From contig NW_003149768.1 in NCBI RefSeq assembly GCF_000003605.2, forward strand, positions 480,148 to 544,147: a DNA stretch of 64,000 nt. Direction: 5' to 3'. Source of the stretch: Saccoglossus kowalevskii. Taxonomy: Eukaryota > Hemichordata > Enteropneusta > Harrimaniidae. Both the position numbers and the translations under genes were made by a program. Under the pieces are notes generated by a model, which was given only the letters and a program-made list of their open reading frames with translations, had not been told where the DNA came from and ran no database searches. Positions within the stretch are counted from its first letter, which is position 1; every line of letters starts with the position of its first letter. Shown in pieces: positions 34,946-47,067 of this stretch.

Positions 34946-35189
34946 TAACATGAACGTAGGTAATTGTGGCCAATGATCATTTTGGTGATGTGAATTGTGC
35001 GCGCTGCTGACTTTTGTGTTTCATTTAACATTCAAGGTTAAAATTTATTGATCGTGCATTTCTTTAATTTATCCATAATTTCACTTTCTTAGTTGAAACA
35101 AAATTCTCTTATAATAATTTCGCAGAGATAATTTCATGAACTATACAGGTGAGCACAGTGCTACCTTATTCATGCACATGTATCTAACA

Positions 35190-35965
35190 GTATATTGCTA
35201 TCAGGAACAACTGCTGTAAATATATATGCAGAACCTTTCATAGTTTTCAACCACTTTCAAAAATAGTTTTGACAGATATGAGCTTGTTGCTGTTACACAG
35301 AGGATGTGATCAGTGTCACTTGTAGTATAGATTTCTGATTCCATACAGAAACAATTGACTATATCACATGTAGAACAGAATGTGCTCAAACTGCTGATTA
35401 CTGCAGCTATCAAACCAGATCTCCACAAACCTCCATCTGATGTGTCACTCTCTCCACCAAAGCATCTTTAGAGGACAACAACTCGTGTTGTATTGAATGA
35501 AAGTCAAGACTGAGAACTCTGCGTGGGTTTTTGGGTGAGGAAATAGTGACATAGCTTTGTTGGTAATTAATCTAACAGCACATCTCTCGAGCTGTGTCAT
35601 GCAATCATGTCAAATATGACTGCTCGGTTTTAATAAATCATTTGTGCTTAGTAATCATTAGTTAACATTCACATTCAAGAAACCGATCTTACGCGCAGTG
35701 ATCTTGAAAGACTAATAAAATAATGGCCTGCCAAACGCTGTAATCACGATAATTGTATCCACAAGATTCAAATGGTACTTGAAGGATGTCCACAGCAACA
35801 CTGAGGCACGTTTTAGTCACAGGGTTATTTCCAACAACGCGCAGTGTACGCACAAATACACCCAACAAATGTACATACATCAAAGAATTCGTTGTGTATT
35901 TTATAACCAACAGTTGCCATGTTATGTGTTTATGATCTTCTTCTGAACATGGATTGTACAGCACG
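35190..35965 (-). pseudogene. Unrecognised coding-like relic
   Basis: Three neighbouring minus-strand segments look protein-coding in composition and read in order: 35964-35689 (91 codons, ending FQDHCA then a stop), about 35580-35425 (with HPKTHAEFS, then HSIQHELLSSKDALVERV after a frame change), and 35428-35201 (SGLIAAVISSLSTFCSTC, VTATSSYLSKLFLKVVENYE). The helical, leucine-rich character suits a HEAT- or ARM-like cytosolic protein, but I cannot name it. Frame changes and an in-frame stop between segments indicate a pseudogene, unless small introns separate them. Confidence 0.35.
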
Positions 35966-36955
35966 AAATATTAGTACAGGAGTGGGCATCCAAAATTGTA
36001 ATACCATATTTAAAACATATGAGCTAACTGACCACTGGCATCATACAAAACCGACGTGATAAGATTCATATGACGAAAACAGTGCCGGATCTCGCGTCGG
36101 ACATTTTTTTTATTTCTTTATTCATTTGTTACAAACATTGCTCCATGTTCCCTTTCAGATCATGGCTATGTCATCTGTGTCTCAAATCTTTCTATATGAA
36201 CCCGGAAGTTTGTAAAGTAGAAAACGTCCAATTCTATTACCCCCTTCAACAAGAAGATGTGCACTCACACTATAAAAACACGCAAACCTTCACATCTGTT
36301 TTTTTTTATATATTACCAGACTTGTTGGACATGGTGAATACACATTTTAATAGCCAATAGTCAGCAAACCTACTAGCTGTATCTCTTAAAATCGTAAAGT
36401 AGATCTGAAAGAGTTTAACATCGGATGAAACAGTGGTTGTAGACCTCTCACAAATATATAACTAAAGTATAACTAAATCAAACAATACATTGAAGACACA
36501 AGCTTCACACTCTTGCATTGAATGAAGTTCTATGCTGAAGTTAGACACTAAACAGAAATGTTCTATATTTGTTCTCACTAATGAAAGGAAGTATGGGATG
36601 CATAAACTTATCTGAGGAAAACATGTCTTTCATGAAATATATTGTTCTCTATTAATCTGAGTCCTAGCACAATAGCATGAAACACTGGCTCAAAAAGGAT
36701 AGGTAAGAACTGAGTGTAGCACAAATTGAAAATTAATGGGATTGAAATTGAGATAAACTAGCACTTGAATCAAATTATAGTAATTGTGTTTAGTTACGTT
36801 GTTTAGCTACCATATTAGATTGCTGGCAAAAGTGAGCACAATTTAGGACATTTGTTTTTTCAAGGGTGCTTTAACTGTTGAACTTAATATTTTGTATATA
36901 GAAATAAAAAAAATAATTGTGACCAGTCACGTTGTTTATCAAAATAGGTCAAACA
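35966..36955. other. No supported gene
   Basis: Contains a 96-codon plus-strand ORF (36070-36360) without a recognisable domain. It may be more of the relic on the opposite strand or random. Otherwise AT-rich DNA. Confidence 0.35.
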
Positions 36956-36959
36956 TGCT

Positions 36960-39840
36960 TGAAAATTGTCGAAAATTGTAATGCAAGGACTGCAAATACC
37001 ATGGATTACATTAGCTCTGACTTGTAAATATTGTATGATGATGACAGCTTACCATTCAGGTTATCACACGATGGGCATTTATTACTTGAATTTTGCAAAC
37101 ACACCAATCAAATAATTGTCAATGGAAGACTATTCAATGATGTTGCTGGTAGTGTAATAGATTACCTTATAACAGATTTCGCTTAATCAGTAGTTTTGAT
37201 ATAGCTGATCGATTAGAATCTAATCATCAGCTAATAACCTTCAGCCCTAATGTTGCCTTACAATATAATTCAATGAATCAATTGTTTTGTGGTAATCGTA
37301 AAGGTAAGTATCAATGGGACAACACTTTCAAAGAATCCTTTACAAAGTTTTGGTCGAATATTGGGTTGAATCCAGCTTATAATGACTACATTGTCATCGA
37401 CTATTTTGACTGACATGGTTTACTCTTCGATTAAAAATATGAAAATTTATCAATTTTCTCTGTAAGTTAAACATAACTCTTGGTATGATAATAAATGTAG
37501 CCATATGTATAAAAACGGTAGCACAGAAGTCATTGAGAATATACTCGAATTGTAATACACGTACAAATTTAAACTTGTACCACATTTACAGGAACGCCTA
37601 TCACTCTCTTTTAAAAAAGTAAAAAAAAAATATATGTATGTTCAATTGCAAAAACAAAAAAATAACTCTGGCGGCCAGAAGTAAAGATTCAAAACTTTTC
37701 AGGTCACTTTTAAAATGAGTAATGATAGTGTGCCACGTGATATTGATCTAGATGATTGGTACAATTATTTTTGACGGATGTACCAGGCTGAAAATTGGCA
37801 TTCAAATCAAGACGATGCCAATTTCATTGTACAAATAGAGCATTTTGTTGAAAAATAAAAGTGGCAATATTAATATTGAAACTGATATACTAGATTGTGA
37901 CAAAACCATATCTAAGCTTGATAACAGTCTAGTCCGACTGAAACCGAATAAAGCTGCACGTCTTGATGGCATTTCCCCAGAAATATTTACAAATGCACCA
38001 ATATCACTCAAACAGTCAATTATTTTACTATTCAACAAAATACTGAGTTTTTCTGAAACATTGGTTTAATGGTTTAATTGTACTACTGCACAAAAATTAC
38101 CTTCTGTGCGACGTTAACAATTAAAGGGGGGGGGGTAATCATCTTACCTTATCTTAGCATTGCTAAGATCTTTAGTGACATTATCTATCAACGTTTAAAG
38201 GTGTGGGTTGCACTATATAATCCTTTTGGTTTAGGAACAAGGTGGTTTCAGGAAATATTATTCAACCATGGATAATATTTATATTTCACAGTCACTTATT
38301 TCACGTTATTTGTGTGTATTGTGTATTTGTTGATTTTCAAAAAGCGTTTTATCTCATTATCCATTATTTATTGTTTTATAAATTAGCCAAGGTCGGTATC
38401 AAGGTTAAATTATTTCGGGTTCTGTATTCAATGTATTCAGATGTAAAATCATATGTCCGTTCACCCTGTGGTGTAATGGACTTCTTTGACTGTAAACTAG
38501 GGGTACAACAAGGGAGTGTATTATCTCCATTGTTTTTCTCGTTATTTACCATCAATCGAGAATGTTGGGTAATTCCTAACAATTATTGATGCAGACACAT
38601 TCCAGTAACCCAGTCAAGCATGAAAGAGCGGGTCTTCACCTTGCCTCCCTTAAGCTTTTTTGTGTGTGTTATTTTCCGTTGACCCATTGGCCTCTAACGC
38701 TTGTTAAATAGTTTTTCAAATTTTTCCGAAAATAGGAAATTGAAAATTAACATAACAGAAACAAAAATGATGGCAAACAAAGGAAATATAGCACTGTTTT
38801 CCGTCAATCAAATCATGGCACGTTTTGGCAATCTAGACGTGAGGATTGCGTTCACTATTTACGATTGTAAAATTGTACCAATTTTTATGTATGGGTGCAA
38901 AATTTGGGTTTCCACAATGGCGATGACATAGAAACAGACCAAAATAAGTTATGTCGTTCGGTTCTTAAAGTGTATTCAAACTCTCAAATTTCTGCTATTC
39001 GTGGTGAATTGGGGCGCCACCCCTTACGCTCCTGTAGGCTGATACGAATTGTTAAATATTGGCTTCATCTTTTAGACATGCCCAAATATCGTCTACCTAT
39101 ATGTTTAGAAATTGGAGGCAAATAATGACCGTTTATGTTGGGCATGGAACGTGAAACAATTTCTTTTTTCATATAGCTTTGGTGATGTTTGGCATACCCA
39201 AGGTGTTAACAATATTGATAATTTTATTGCAATATTTAAACAAAGATCTTGGGATATTGACATTCAAAAATGTCATACTAAATTACATCAATCACCTAAC
39301 CTTTCAACATATAATACATATATAACTGTATTTGGTCAAGAAAAAATCTAAACATTGTTGACAATATATTAATCAGAACTTGTCTTTGTAAATTTCGTGT
39401 CTCTGCACACAATTTGCGCATTGAAGCTGATAGACCATTACATAATAAAAGGGCTGACAGAATTTGTGTTTATTGTAACCTTAACCAATTTGAGGAATTT
39501 TACTTCTCTGATTTGCCCATTCTATATATCCCAGAAAATTTTCTTATTTTCCCCACAATAGACAAGTTTATTCATTTAATGAACACCACTTATGTGACTG
39601 TTGTTAGAAACCTTGCCAAATGTGTTGCCTATGCAACCAAAAAACGTAATTCAACAAGATAGATTTTTAGTATTATTGTTATGCAAGTTTCTGTTTATTT
39701 GTTTTCCGGGTTATTATCCTCGTTACCCTGCAAATTTTAGCACAGTTATTAAGCGCTCTGGAATACATTTTGGACATATTTTACTTGTACTTATATGTCA
39801 GTGGCCTCTCTACATTGCATAAATAAATTTATATTACAAT
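36960..39840 (+). pseudogene. Decayed LINE (non-LTR retrotransposon) 1
   Basis: Remnants of a non-LTR polyprotein occur in order. The end of the endonuclease is at about 37070-37260 (HTNQIIVNGRLFND). The N-terminal reverse transcriptase motif is at about 37920-37990 (RLKPNKAARLDGISPE), followed by the fingers region (SIAKIFSDIIYQRLKVW) and the palm at 38290-38545 (VFVDFQKAF, GVQQGSVLSPLFFSLF). Then come the post-RT region (FMYGCKIW, GELGRHPL) and the C-terminal tail to 39662. Frames shift repeatedly and the YADD-bearing segment is missing at 38550, replaced by a 58-bp foreign block. It cannot encode an active enzyme. Confidence 0.85.
38550..38607 (+). repeat. 58-bp filler block, perfect inverted copy at 43161-43218
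   Basis: The 58 bases here are the exact reverse complement of 43161-43218. They sit at the point where LINE 1 loses its YADD region, immediately after SPLFFSLF. The 92 bases that follow (38608-38699) are also not LINE-like. Confidence 0.9.
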
Positions 39841-39844
39841 TATA

Positions 39845-40375
39845 TATATTACGGACTGCTTATATTTATTCTCTAAGATGTTAGTTACTGTAATTTAATG
39901 TTAGGCAATTCATTTTTTTTTTCTCAACAACAAATACCAAGATATTGGTGGCCATCTAAAATTTAGACATGAATATGTGTATGCAACCACGGTCGCCACC
40001 CCGTGGTTTGCAAACCATGGATACGTGGTAAAATACGTCTTAATATACTTTGGGTCGTTATGCAATTTACTGTCCAAATCTAGGCTGTATTTGTGTATGC
40101 AACCAGGGTCGCCCCTTGTGATCTTTTTAGGGAGCACATAGACTTCGAAATAATAATATTTTAGTCTGAGAGTGTATGCATGTCTTGCAGAACATTATCC
40201 AGTGCAATAAACATGCATTATCTACAAAATACAAGAGTATATCGAACTGAGATATTAATGAACCAACCCGATGAGACTGCTAATAATATGTTAACCAGAA
40301 ATATCAATCCTGCTAAAATCGTCTAAAACGTTTTACTTGGTATTCTTCTCGATTGTCTCACTTTTTCCATTGATG
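39845..40375. other. Intergenic DNA with a small direct repeat
   Basis: TGTATGCAACCA-GGTCGCC occurs at about 39977 and again at about 40096, 119 bp apart. No gene. The 75-codon minus-strand ORF here is not supported. Confidence 0.45.
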
Positions 40376-40378
40376 CCA

Positions 40379-40381
<3 letters not shown>

Positions 40382-40466
<85 letters not shown>
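40382..40466. repeat. (AT)n microsatellite
   Basis: About 42 uninterrupted AT dinucleotides. A likely site of length variation and assembly error. Confidence 0.98.
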
Positions 40467-40469
<3 letters not shown>

Positions 40470-40689
40470 ATAACGTTTTAGTGCTGCATGCTACTAACCC
40501 GGAGATGATTATCTTTCTTCAGCATAGTTGATATTCTCAGATGTTTGTTTGTATGATTGTCTTACTGCTATTGGACAATGTAAGGAAATCGGAAAAAAAA
40601 CTTTAATGCAACATTTACTAATCTTGTTTGTGGCAAGCGTCTCTTTTTGTGTTAGTTTAGTGGCAGCGCACATTTTGTTCAATTGATGG

Positions 40690-42515
40690 TGTGATTTCTT
40701 TAAAAACATATTTAAATTATTACCTCATCATAAACTCTAAAATTCAAGGAGTGAGTTGGTATTTTATTTGAACTATAGAACCCAGCATTGTCAGGTTTGA
40801 ATATTGGTTCATTAACAGACACTAATGTTTAACTACTGAGTGTTTTTATTACGAAAATAGAATATAAAAATGACAGGCAAACTAAAGACAACGGAGTTAT
40901 AGTAAAAATATAGAACGATAGAGAAATAGGCAAGAGAACTCTGAAAGCGTATCTGGTTGGGTTTGGGTGGGTTGGAGCAAAATAGTATAATATTATGATA
41001 TGGTTCGCCGTTTTATTGGATTTTCGGATACGTCGTTCACAACTCTTAGTACAGATGCCGACTATTCATGTTGTCGCACAGTCGTAATCGCAAAAATTGT
41101 GACATTGCCATTCGACCTCAAAATGAGATGTAATTGACGTAGATAATATGGGGGTCACCTAGGTAAAATGTGTGCCAAATTTGAGTACACTTGCTTTTCT
41201 TCTTTGCGAACCACATCGCCGCCTGTAAACTACTTATGCTTGTGTAGCTAAATATGAAAGAGAGAAGTAGTGTCTGGTTTAGTAAGTCGATCTTCATCTA
41301 TTCTTATCACATCTCACTGATGTTAGGCCTGCTATGATTGGTTGAAAAGCCGTCACATGACATTGAAGAAAAATGGATATTACATGGGATATTGCCCGCC
41401 AAGTGGATATTACATGAGTATATCACACTGATGACGTCACTGAACTACTGCAACGATAACGCAACAAATTGTCGTCCACTGCACTAGTGCTTCCCAGGCC
41501 GTTGCTGATTTCGGGATGCTTTCAAGGTTTCGAAGTAACTTTAGCCATCCAAAATAGACAGCGAACGTAGCAGAATGGATATTAAGTAAGATACTCTGTT
41601 TTGATGTTGGGGTATTCTTACTATGAAGCAAAAATGTACGTCAAAGCCGCCACTGAAACGTCGCAGCCGCGATCCTGCAGCGCATTCTACGCTGTGAGCA
41701 TTTCTACGCGTTCCACGCCGATGCTAACCGAAAATACTCTAAAGCTGTGTTGGCTTGTGAATAGGCGTGGTATGTTCGTGAGAAAGTACTTTCAAACACT
41801 TCTACGGCACTCTGACATTTTTATCTGCCGAGTGGTTAAATAACTTGCGTTTGAGAATTTCTCAATTCATTTCAAAAATGTTATACTCGATAATATGAGT
41901 GGTTCACTTTTAGTATCCGTGGCTGAAAATAGCGGATGTCTGCTCGATGTGATAAAATAAATAACACATGGTCATTCAGGCATTATCACGATTTGTTGTC
42001 TGCCGTCGGGCTGTTTGTCATGACCACCATCCCTTGGGCAGGCAACAAATCGTGAGATTACCCTCACAACCATGTGCTATTATTTAAATATCATTAAATA
42101 TGACATTTGATTTAATAATAGTTTGCATATACAAATAATTGTACAATTACTAAACTATGTGTATATAAATATGACTAAAAGTTGAATTTGTAATCTTGAA
42201 CAGTTTGATGATTAAATGCAACGAGTGGTGTTCATTGCTACTGATCAGGCAGCGTATGACGAGCTATTTAAATGGAGATATTCAATCAACGTTGTATTTA
42301 CGCAATACGGTTCAAAAAATGCTTTGCGCTGGGGACATGTTAGTTACTTTAAATATTGTCTTTTTCGAGCTCAAATAATTGACGCATTGTTGAATCATAA
42401 TATATCTCTGTTTTAATGACCGAATCTGACGCTGTTTAGTTATCCACCTCATGCGTTGGAGACAACTGTAGATGCAATTAACAATGTTTGATAACAGCCA
42501 GAACCGGGTTTTTAT
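40690..42515 (+). pseudogene. Broken third copy (C) of the nucleotide-sugar transferase
   Basis: 40690-41310 matches the intron and pre-exon DNA of copy B (22080-22675), including the TTTAGTAAGTC and TCTTCATC blocks just before the acceptor. The N-terminal coding part is gone, replaced by about 800 bp of unrelated DNA that contains a hairpin element (41958-42085). Coding similarity resumes at about 42128 (IVQLLNYVYINMTKS) and runs to about 42513. Lesions: a Trp codon changed to TGA after MTKS; a one-base loss that makes TAA before MQRVVF; a two-base gain (AATATATCTC) after LLNHN; and a deletion at the DAVWF motif. The coding sequence is closest to copy B. Dead. Confidence 0.85.
41958..42085. 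repeat. Fold-back (MITE-like) hairpin element
   Basis: Arms of about 53 bases (41958-42010 and 42033-42085) pair through AAATA-AGCACATGGT, a TCACGATTTGTTG block and CTGCC, leaving a loop of about 22 bases with CTGTTTGTCATGACC. It lies inside the DNA that replaced the N-terminal exon of transferase copy C. Confidence 0.75.
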
Positions 42516-43023
42516 ATCAGTATTTGTGAGGGAACCATTTCATAGAATATTATCCGCTTACCGGAACAAATTAGAAAGCATTCCAATTTTTACAAAAACA
42601 AATACGGGACTTCCATCATTGCAACATATCGCAAAAATCCGTTTCATTATTCGTTGAAAACAGGCTCATTTCTTGAGTTTTTTAAATACCTAATAGACCC
42701 TCGAACCAGTTTTCAGAAAATAAATATTCATTGGACTCCGATACTTGCGCTTGGTAAAGTATGTGACATGCATTACGATATTATTGGAAAATTTGATGAA
42801 TTGCAAGATGACGCCCTCTACGTTTTAGAAAAGATCAATGATACTCACGTGGTTACGTTTCTAAATTATGACACTCACGTACCTAACAGTTCTAATGACG
42901 TCATCTATTTACAATACTACTCAACCTTTCCTAGGGAACTACTTTTTCGTTTGTACGACAAAAATGAACTTGATTTTAAACTTTTTGATTATGATGCGCC
43001 GCAGATAATTAGATCATCTTGAA
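42516..43023 (+). pseudogene. 3' half of a second carbohydrate sulfotransferase
   Basis: Begins at VFVREPFHRILSAYRNKLES, the 3'-phosphate-binding site of the sulfotransferase at 29002-31211, and continues to a natural C-terminus (DFKLFDYDAPQII). The 5'-phosphosulfate loop and membrane anchor are absent. A frameshift lies near 42655, between the RFII segment and SFLEFFKYLIDP. It is fused without a gap to the transferase fragment upstream. By eye it shares well over half of its residues with the intact paralogue. It cannot bind PAPS fully and is dead as an enzyme. Confidence 0.88.
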
Positions 43024-43160
43024 ATACAAAAATTGTAATTGATTAATTAAGCTGATTGTTTATAAATCCTTTATCTTCGCTCCTATGCAATTCATAGTTT
43101 CTATATCGCTAATATTTTATTCGAATATCTAGATGAAATTCAAAACTTTCCATTGCTTTG

Positions 43161-43218
43161 TACTGGAATGTGTCTGCATCAATAATTGTTAGGAATTACC
43201 CAACATTCTCGATTGATG
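43161..43218 (-). repeat. 58-bp block, perfect inverted copy of 38550-38607
   Basis: An exact reverse complement of the filler inside LINE 1. It lies 138 bp after the sulfotransferase fragment. I see no other copy in the window. Confidence 0.9.
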
Positions 43219-43689
43219 TGCATTGAGTACCATAGATGCACCATGTGTACTATCATTTCGGAAATATCGTTCATGTGATTAACATGAAATAGAACATTTG
43301 CTGTAGGGATGAGATCATTTTATCGGAGCCGAACTACTGCATTTCCCACTGACTCATAGGAGATTATCTCCAATGCGTTTACACGGTCGGGGCCGAACGA
43401 GATCCATAGTTAAATTCAGTACGAACAGCGCCGGTAAATACTAGTATGAAAACGATTTTACTTGTGTCGTTGTTTCTTCTCATGGCACGATGCTTTTGAG
43501 CTGGGAGAAAAAGATAACACTCATGAGACTGAGACAATGCACTGGTGTTATAATTTAGGTATCTCGAATAAACTGGATACACGGCAGCTAAAATACGCTA
43601 AATGTGTATTAGCCTATTCACTTAAGTTATTGTCATGCAAAATTACCATTTTGTAATTGTTCAACTGTTGTGATATGGGATGTGATGAT

Positions 43690-45340
43690 GAATGCAGCAC
43701 AGCTAAACAAAACCGCTTATAGAGTTGCTAAAACTAATTTCAAAGCTATATGTAGAAATAAGAAACGATTCGTTAAAGACAAACACGAACATAAATGAAC
43801 AAAACAAGATTCTGTGAAATTCTGGGCCCTTTTGCGAAATATTAAACAAATTGCACCCTTATAACCCATGAAATTAAATCTGACCGGTAGTACAAGTATT
43901 TTCATGGCTTGTTGAACAAACCGATCTCACCTGCCAATGAATTTAGACTAGCTGTGATTGGGAACTTGTAGCTACACGATGAGCACTGTGTCAAATATGG
44001 GGATAATGTGCCACCACTGCCTTACAATAGTTAAAGCTATTCAAACATAGCTGGACACACATTGGTCCCATCTTATTGCTTTTATTCAATAACATATACT
44101 CCAGTTGTTGCAGTAACTTTCCAGCAATCTAGTCTAAAGCCATTATTATAAAATAAAAGAATGATCGTTCCGACATCAACAATTATAGGGGTCTCTTCCT
44201 TCTAGCAGTAATAAGTAAGATTTTAACCAAACTTCTAAATTCACGCTTGGACCTCTGGTGTCGTAAGAATTGTATATCATCTGAAGTGCAATGTGACTAC
44301 ATTTTCACACTCTAGGCCATATCAGTAAAATATTTAACAAAGAAAAAAGGTCGTTTCTATTGTATTTTCATCGATTTCGCAAAGGCGTTTGACACGTTTC
44401 AACACGATTTTCTGTGGTCGAATCTAATCAAATATGGCATACAAAGTTATAGTCGGTTATCAGCTCAATGTACAGCAAATTGCAATCTTGTGTAATTTCA
44501 TCGGGTGGTATAGAGTAAATGTATTTTAAATGCACTATTGGGACACGTCAAGGCTGTATGCTCATCCCTATAATATTTCGTATATTTATCAATGATCTCG
44601 TTTTATACACTAGTACTATTGGGTGTGAGGGTGTTTGCATTGTCAACGATCTTCAAAACCTTGATGTACGCGGATGACGTAGCCATAGGTTCTCTGTGCC
44701 AATACACACTCAACGACAAATAAATAAAATGCACCAATTTTGTTCTCACTGGGGTCTAACTCTAAACCTAAACAAAACACAGATAAAGTGAAAAATGGTT
44801 CTATACCGATCATGGTATTAAGATTGTCACTTGGTAAAAGTATCTTTGTGTATTATTTTCATCCAGATTTGGAATCCGACCAAATTATACCAATCAGCAC
44901 TGAATAAAAAAGCATTATTCCAACGTAAAATATTTATTCGAAAACTTGGTGGTATGACTATATCTGATTTATTCAAATGATTCGATTCCATCATTGTGCC
45001 AATCTTATTATAAGGTAGTGAAATCCGGGGTTATGAGAATGCTCCTCAAATTGGACAAGTACAAAATCAATTTTGTAAATTTCTACTCGGTGTAAGTAAT
45101 AACTCCGCTGTTGGCGAATGTGGCCGATTTCCTCTCTATGTTATTTACTTCAAAAGATGCATTAGCTATTGGCTGAGATTATTACAAATGGATGCTAATA
45201 CATATCCTAATCAGTATAATTTAATGTAAAAAGTTTATCCGATCAACGTGTTATAACGTCGGTAAATTGGGCGTTTAATGTAAACCAAGGTGTGCGGTCA
45301 AAAGGTGTGTTTCTTTCACAGTTCAAACCCAGAATTAAAT
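43690..45340 (+). pseudogene. Decayed LINE (non-LTR retrotransposon) 2
   Basis: Fragments in order: the linker before the reverse transcriptase at about 43705-43860 (KTAYRVAKTNFKAICRNKKR, FWALLRNIKQI); the NYRG motif at about 44180; TKLLNSRLDLW at about 44240; the palm motif FIDFAKAFDT at about 44370-44400; the catalytic YADD box (MYADDVAIG) at about 44665-44690; and the post-RT segment CKFLLGVSNN with GRFPLYV at about 45080-45145. Stops and frameshifts are frequent. It appears to be the same broad type as LINE 1. Confidence 0.82.
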
Positions 45341-45344
45341 AATG

Positions 45345-47060
45345 TGCGCAACAAGCCTAGCACGACACTGCTTCATTCCTCAAACTCCGTTCCAATCACA
45401 TTCGTTTTGTTTATTTTGTTATGAAAAACAGAACTTAAATGTATCTCATTGTTACTATTGCATACACTTAATGCTGTTAAAGGAAAATGTATTTGCTTTT
45501 CGGGTCAATGGCCATTTGCTTTGCAATGAACACACAATAACTTTTGTGAAATGTGTAACAGTTGTCAACCTGAACCTAGTAAGATCACGTGGCCGTACAG
45601 TGAGCCATTCTATGATTTATACCTTGATGTCTTTAACAAGTTTCTTCAATTTTCATTGGATCTGTTCAGTCGTCTTTTCAAGTTTTTGTCGCATAATTTT
45701 GTAGGCCATTTTTCAGACGACCGAGGGCGTGATTTCGGCCCGAGAGTTAAACCCTGACGCGTATACATGGTTGGAGCAATGTCGGGGCCCAACCCTATCG
45801 GAGTTCAAACCCGAGGGTTTATTGGAGCCGAACTTGGCTCGATCCGAACGCGTATACACGGCCATTTGTGCTGGCTCGTGTGGTAGGGCTCAGATAATAA
45901 TGCTGCCGTGTTAACATAGCATTGAATCGTTGAGATGGAAGTACACCAATCGTATATATATGTGGTAATCACACGACTGTTAGCTGGTGCATTTTGACGT
46001 TCCATGTTTAGCACAATATCAAGTAAGATTTATTACAAACCAGTAATTTTGCTGTTGTTTCAACTAGTATGATCAAACCAATAATAGGACGGATAGAAAA
46101 GTGAATTGAATGAAATGGATGCAGTCGGTGAATGTACAATAGCGGAATAGTTAAACATTACAAAGTATGTGATCGCAAAACCGACCATACGAATATACTC
46201 ATAAACGGTGTATATACAAGTTTTTTGTTTATGATTTTTGAAATTATCAGTTAAAACACTTTTTTCTGAGAAATGTTTATACAGCTAATTAACATTTTAA
46301 GAGTTTTTATAATGTTGGATGTATTATACACATTTTAAATAATTTCCCTCAAAACAGTAACAATGTTTTTTATTAAAACAGTAGTGTTGTAATATATCAA
46401 ATCATTTGAGATTTTAAATAACTAAATGAATAACTTAATGCTTTTTAATATAAAACACAAGTGATTTTAAAGTAGCTAAAGGATTTAACTGATTTTTAAA
46501 CACTCTCATTCATAATGTAAGAAACATGACAAAAAATACATTCAGACAAAATATGCAAATAAGAGTGTAGAATATTTTTATCTCATACATTACACTTTGT
46601 TTGTCTCCGGGATGATGTTTTTCACATAATCCTAATCAACAGTATAGACACTCTTCTTAATAATACCACATTGTCCAAACATTTCAGAATTCACAAAGTT
46701 TCGTTTACGTGTGAGTTTCTGCAGAAATGTGAATTCAATATATACCGGCAAATTGATAATATTTTTCTGTATAGATAATTTGAAAGAAAGGTTAGACGGT
46801 GGTCACACACACTTGCATGAAGTAATTTCACTGAACAAAACCTGACCCTATAAGAATATATGAGTTTGTCAAACATGCAATTACATAACCATTTAGTTAC
46901 TAGTATATTCTGATGTCGTTGTAACAATTATTGATCTCGATACAATATGGTTTGCAATAATCGTGTTGTAATTCAAATATGTAAATGATATGATAGTGAG
47001 AGATCATAACGGGAACTATGGTTGATGCAGGTAAAAAAACCCACCAATATCCAATGAAAT
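45345..47060. other. No supported gene; one GC-richer patch
   Basis: The 120-codon ORF at 45342-45704 follows LINE 2 and may be LINE tail or random. 45720-45860 is a GC-richer patch in which CGCGTATACA occurs twice, about 94 bp apart. 46100-46900 is AT-rich with nothing seen. Confidence 0.4.
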
Positions 47061-47067
47061 ATAATTG

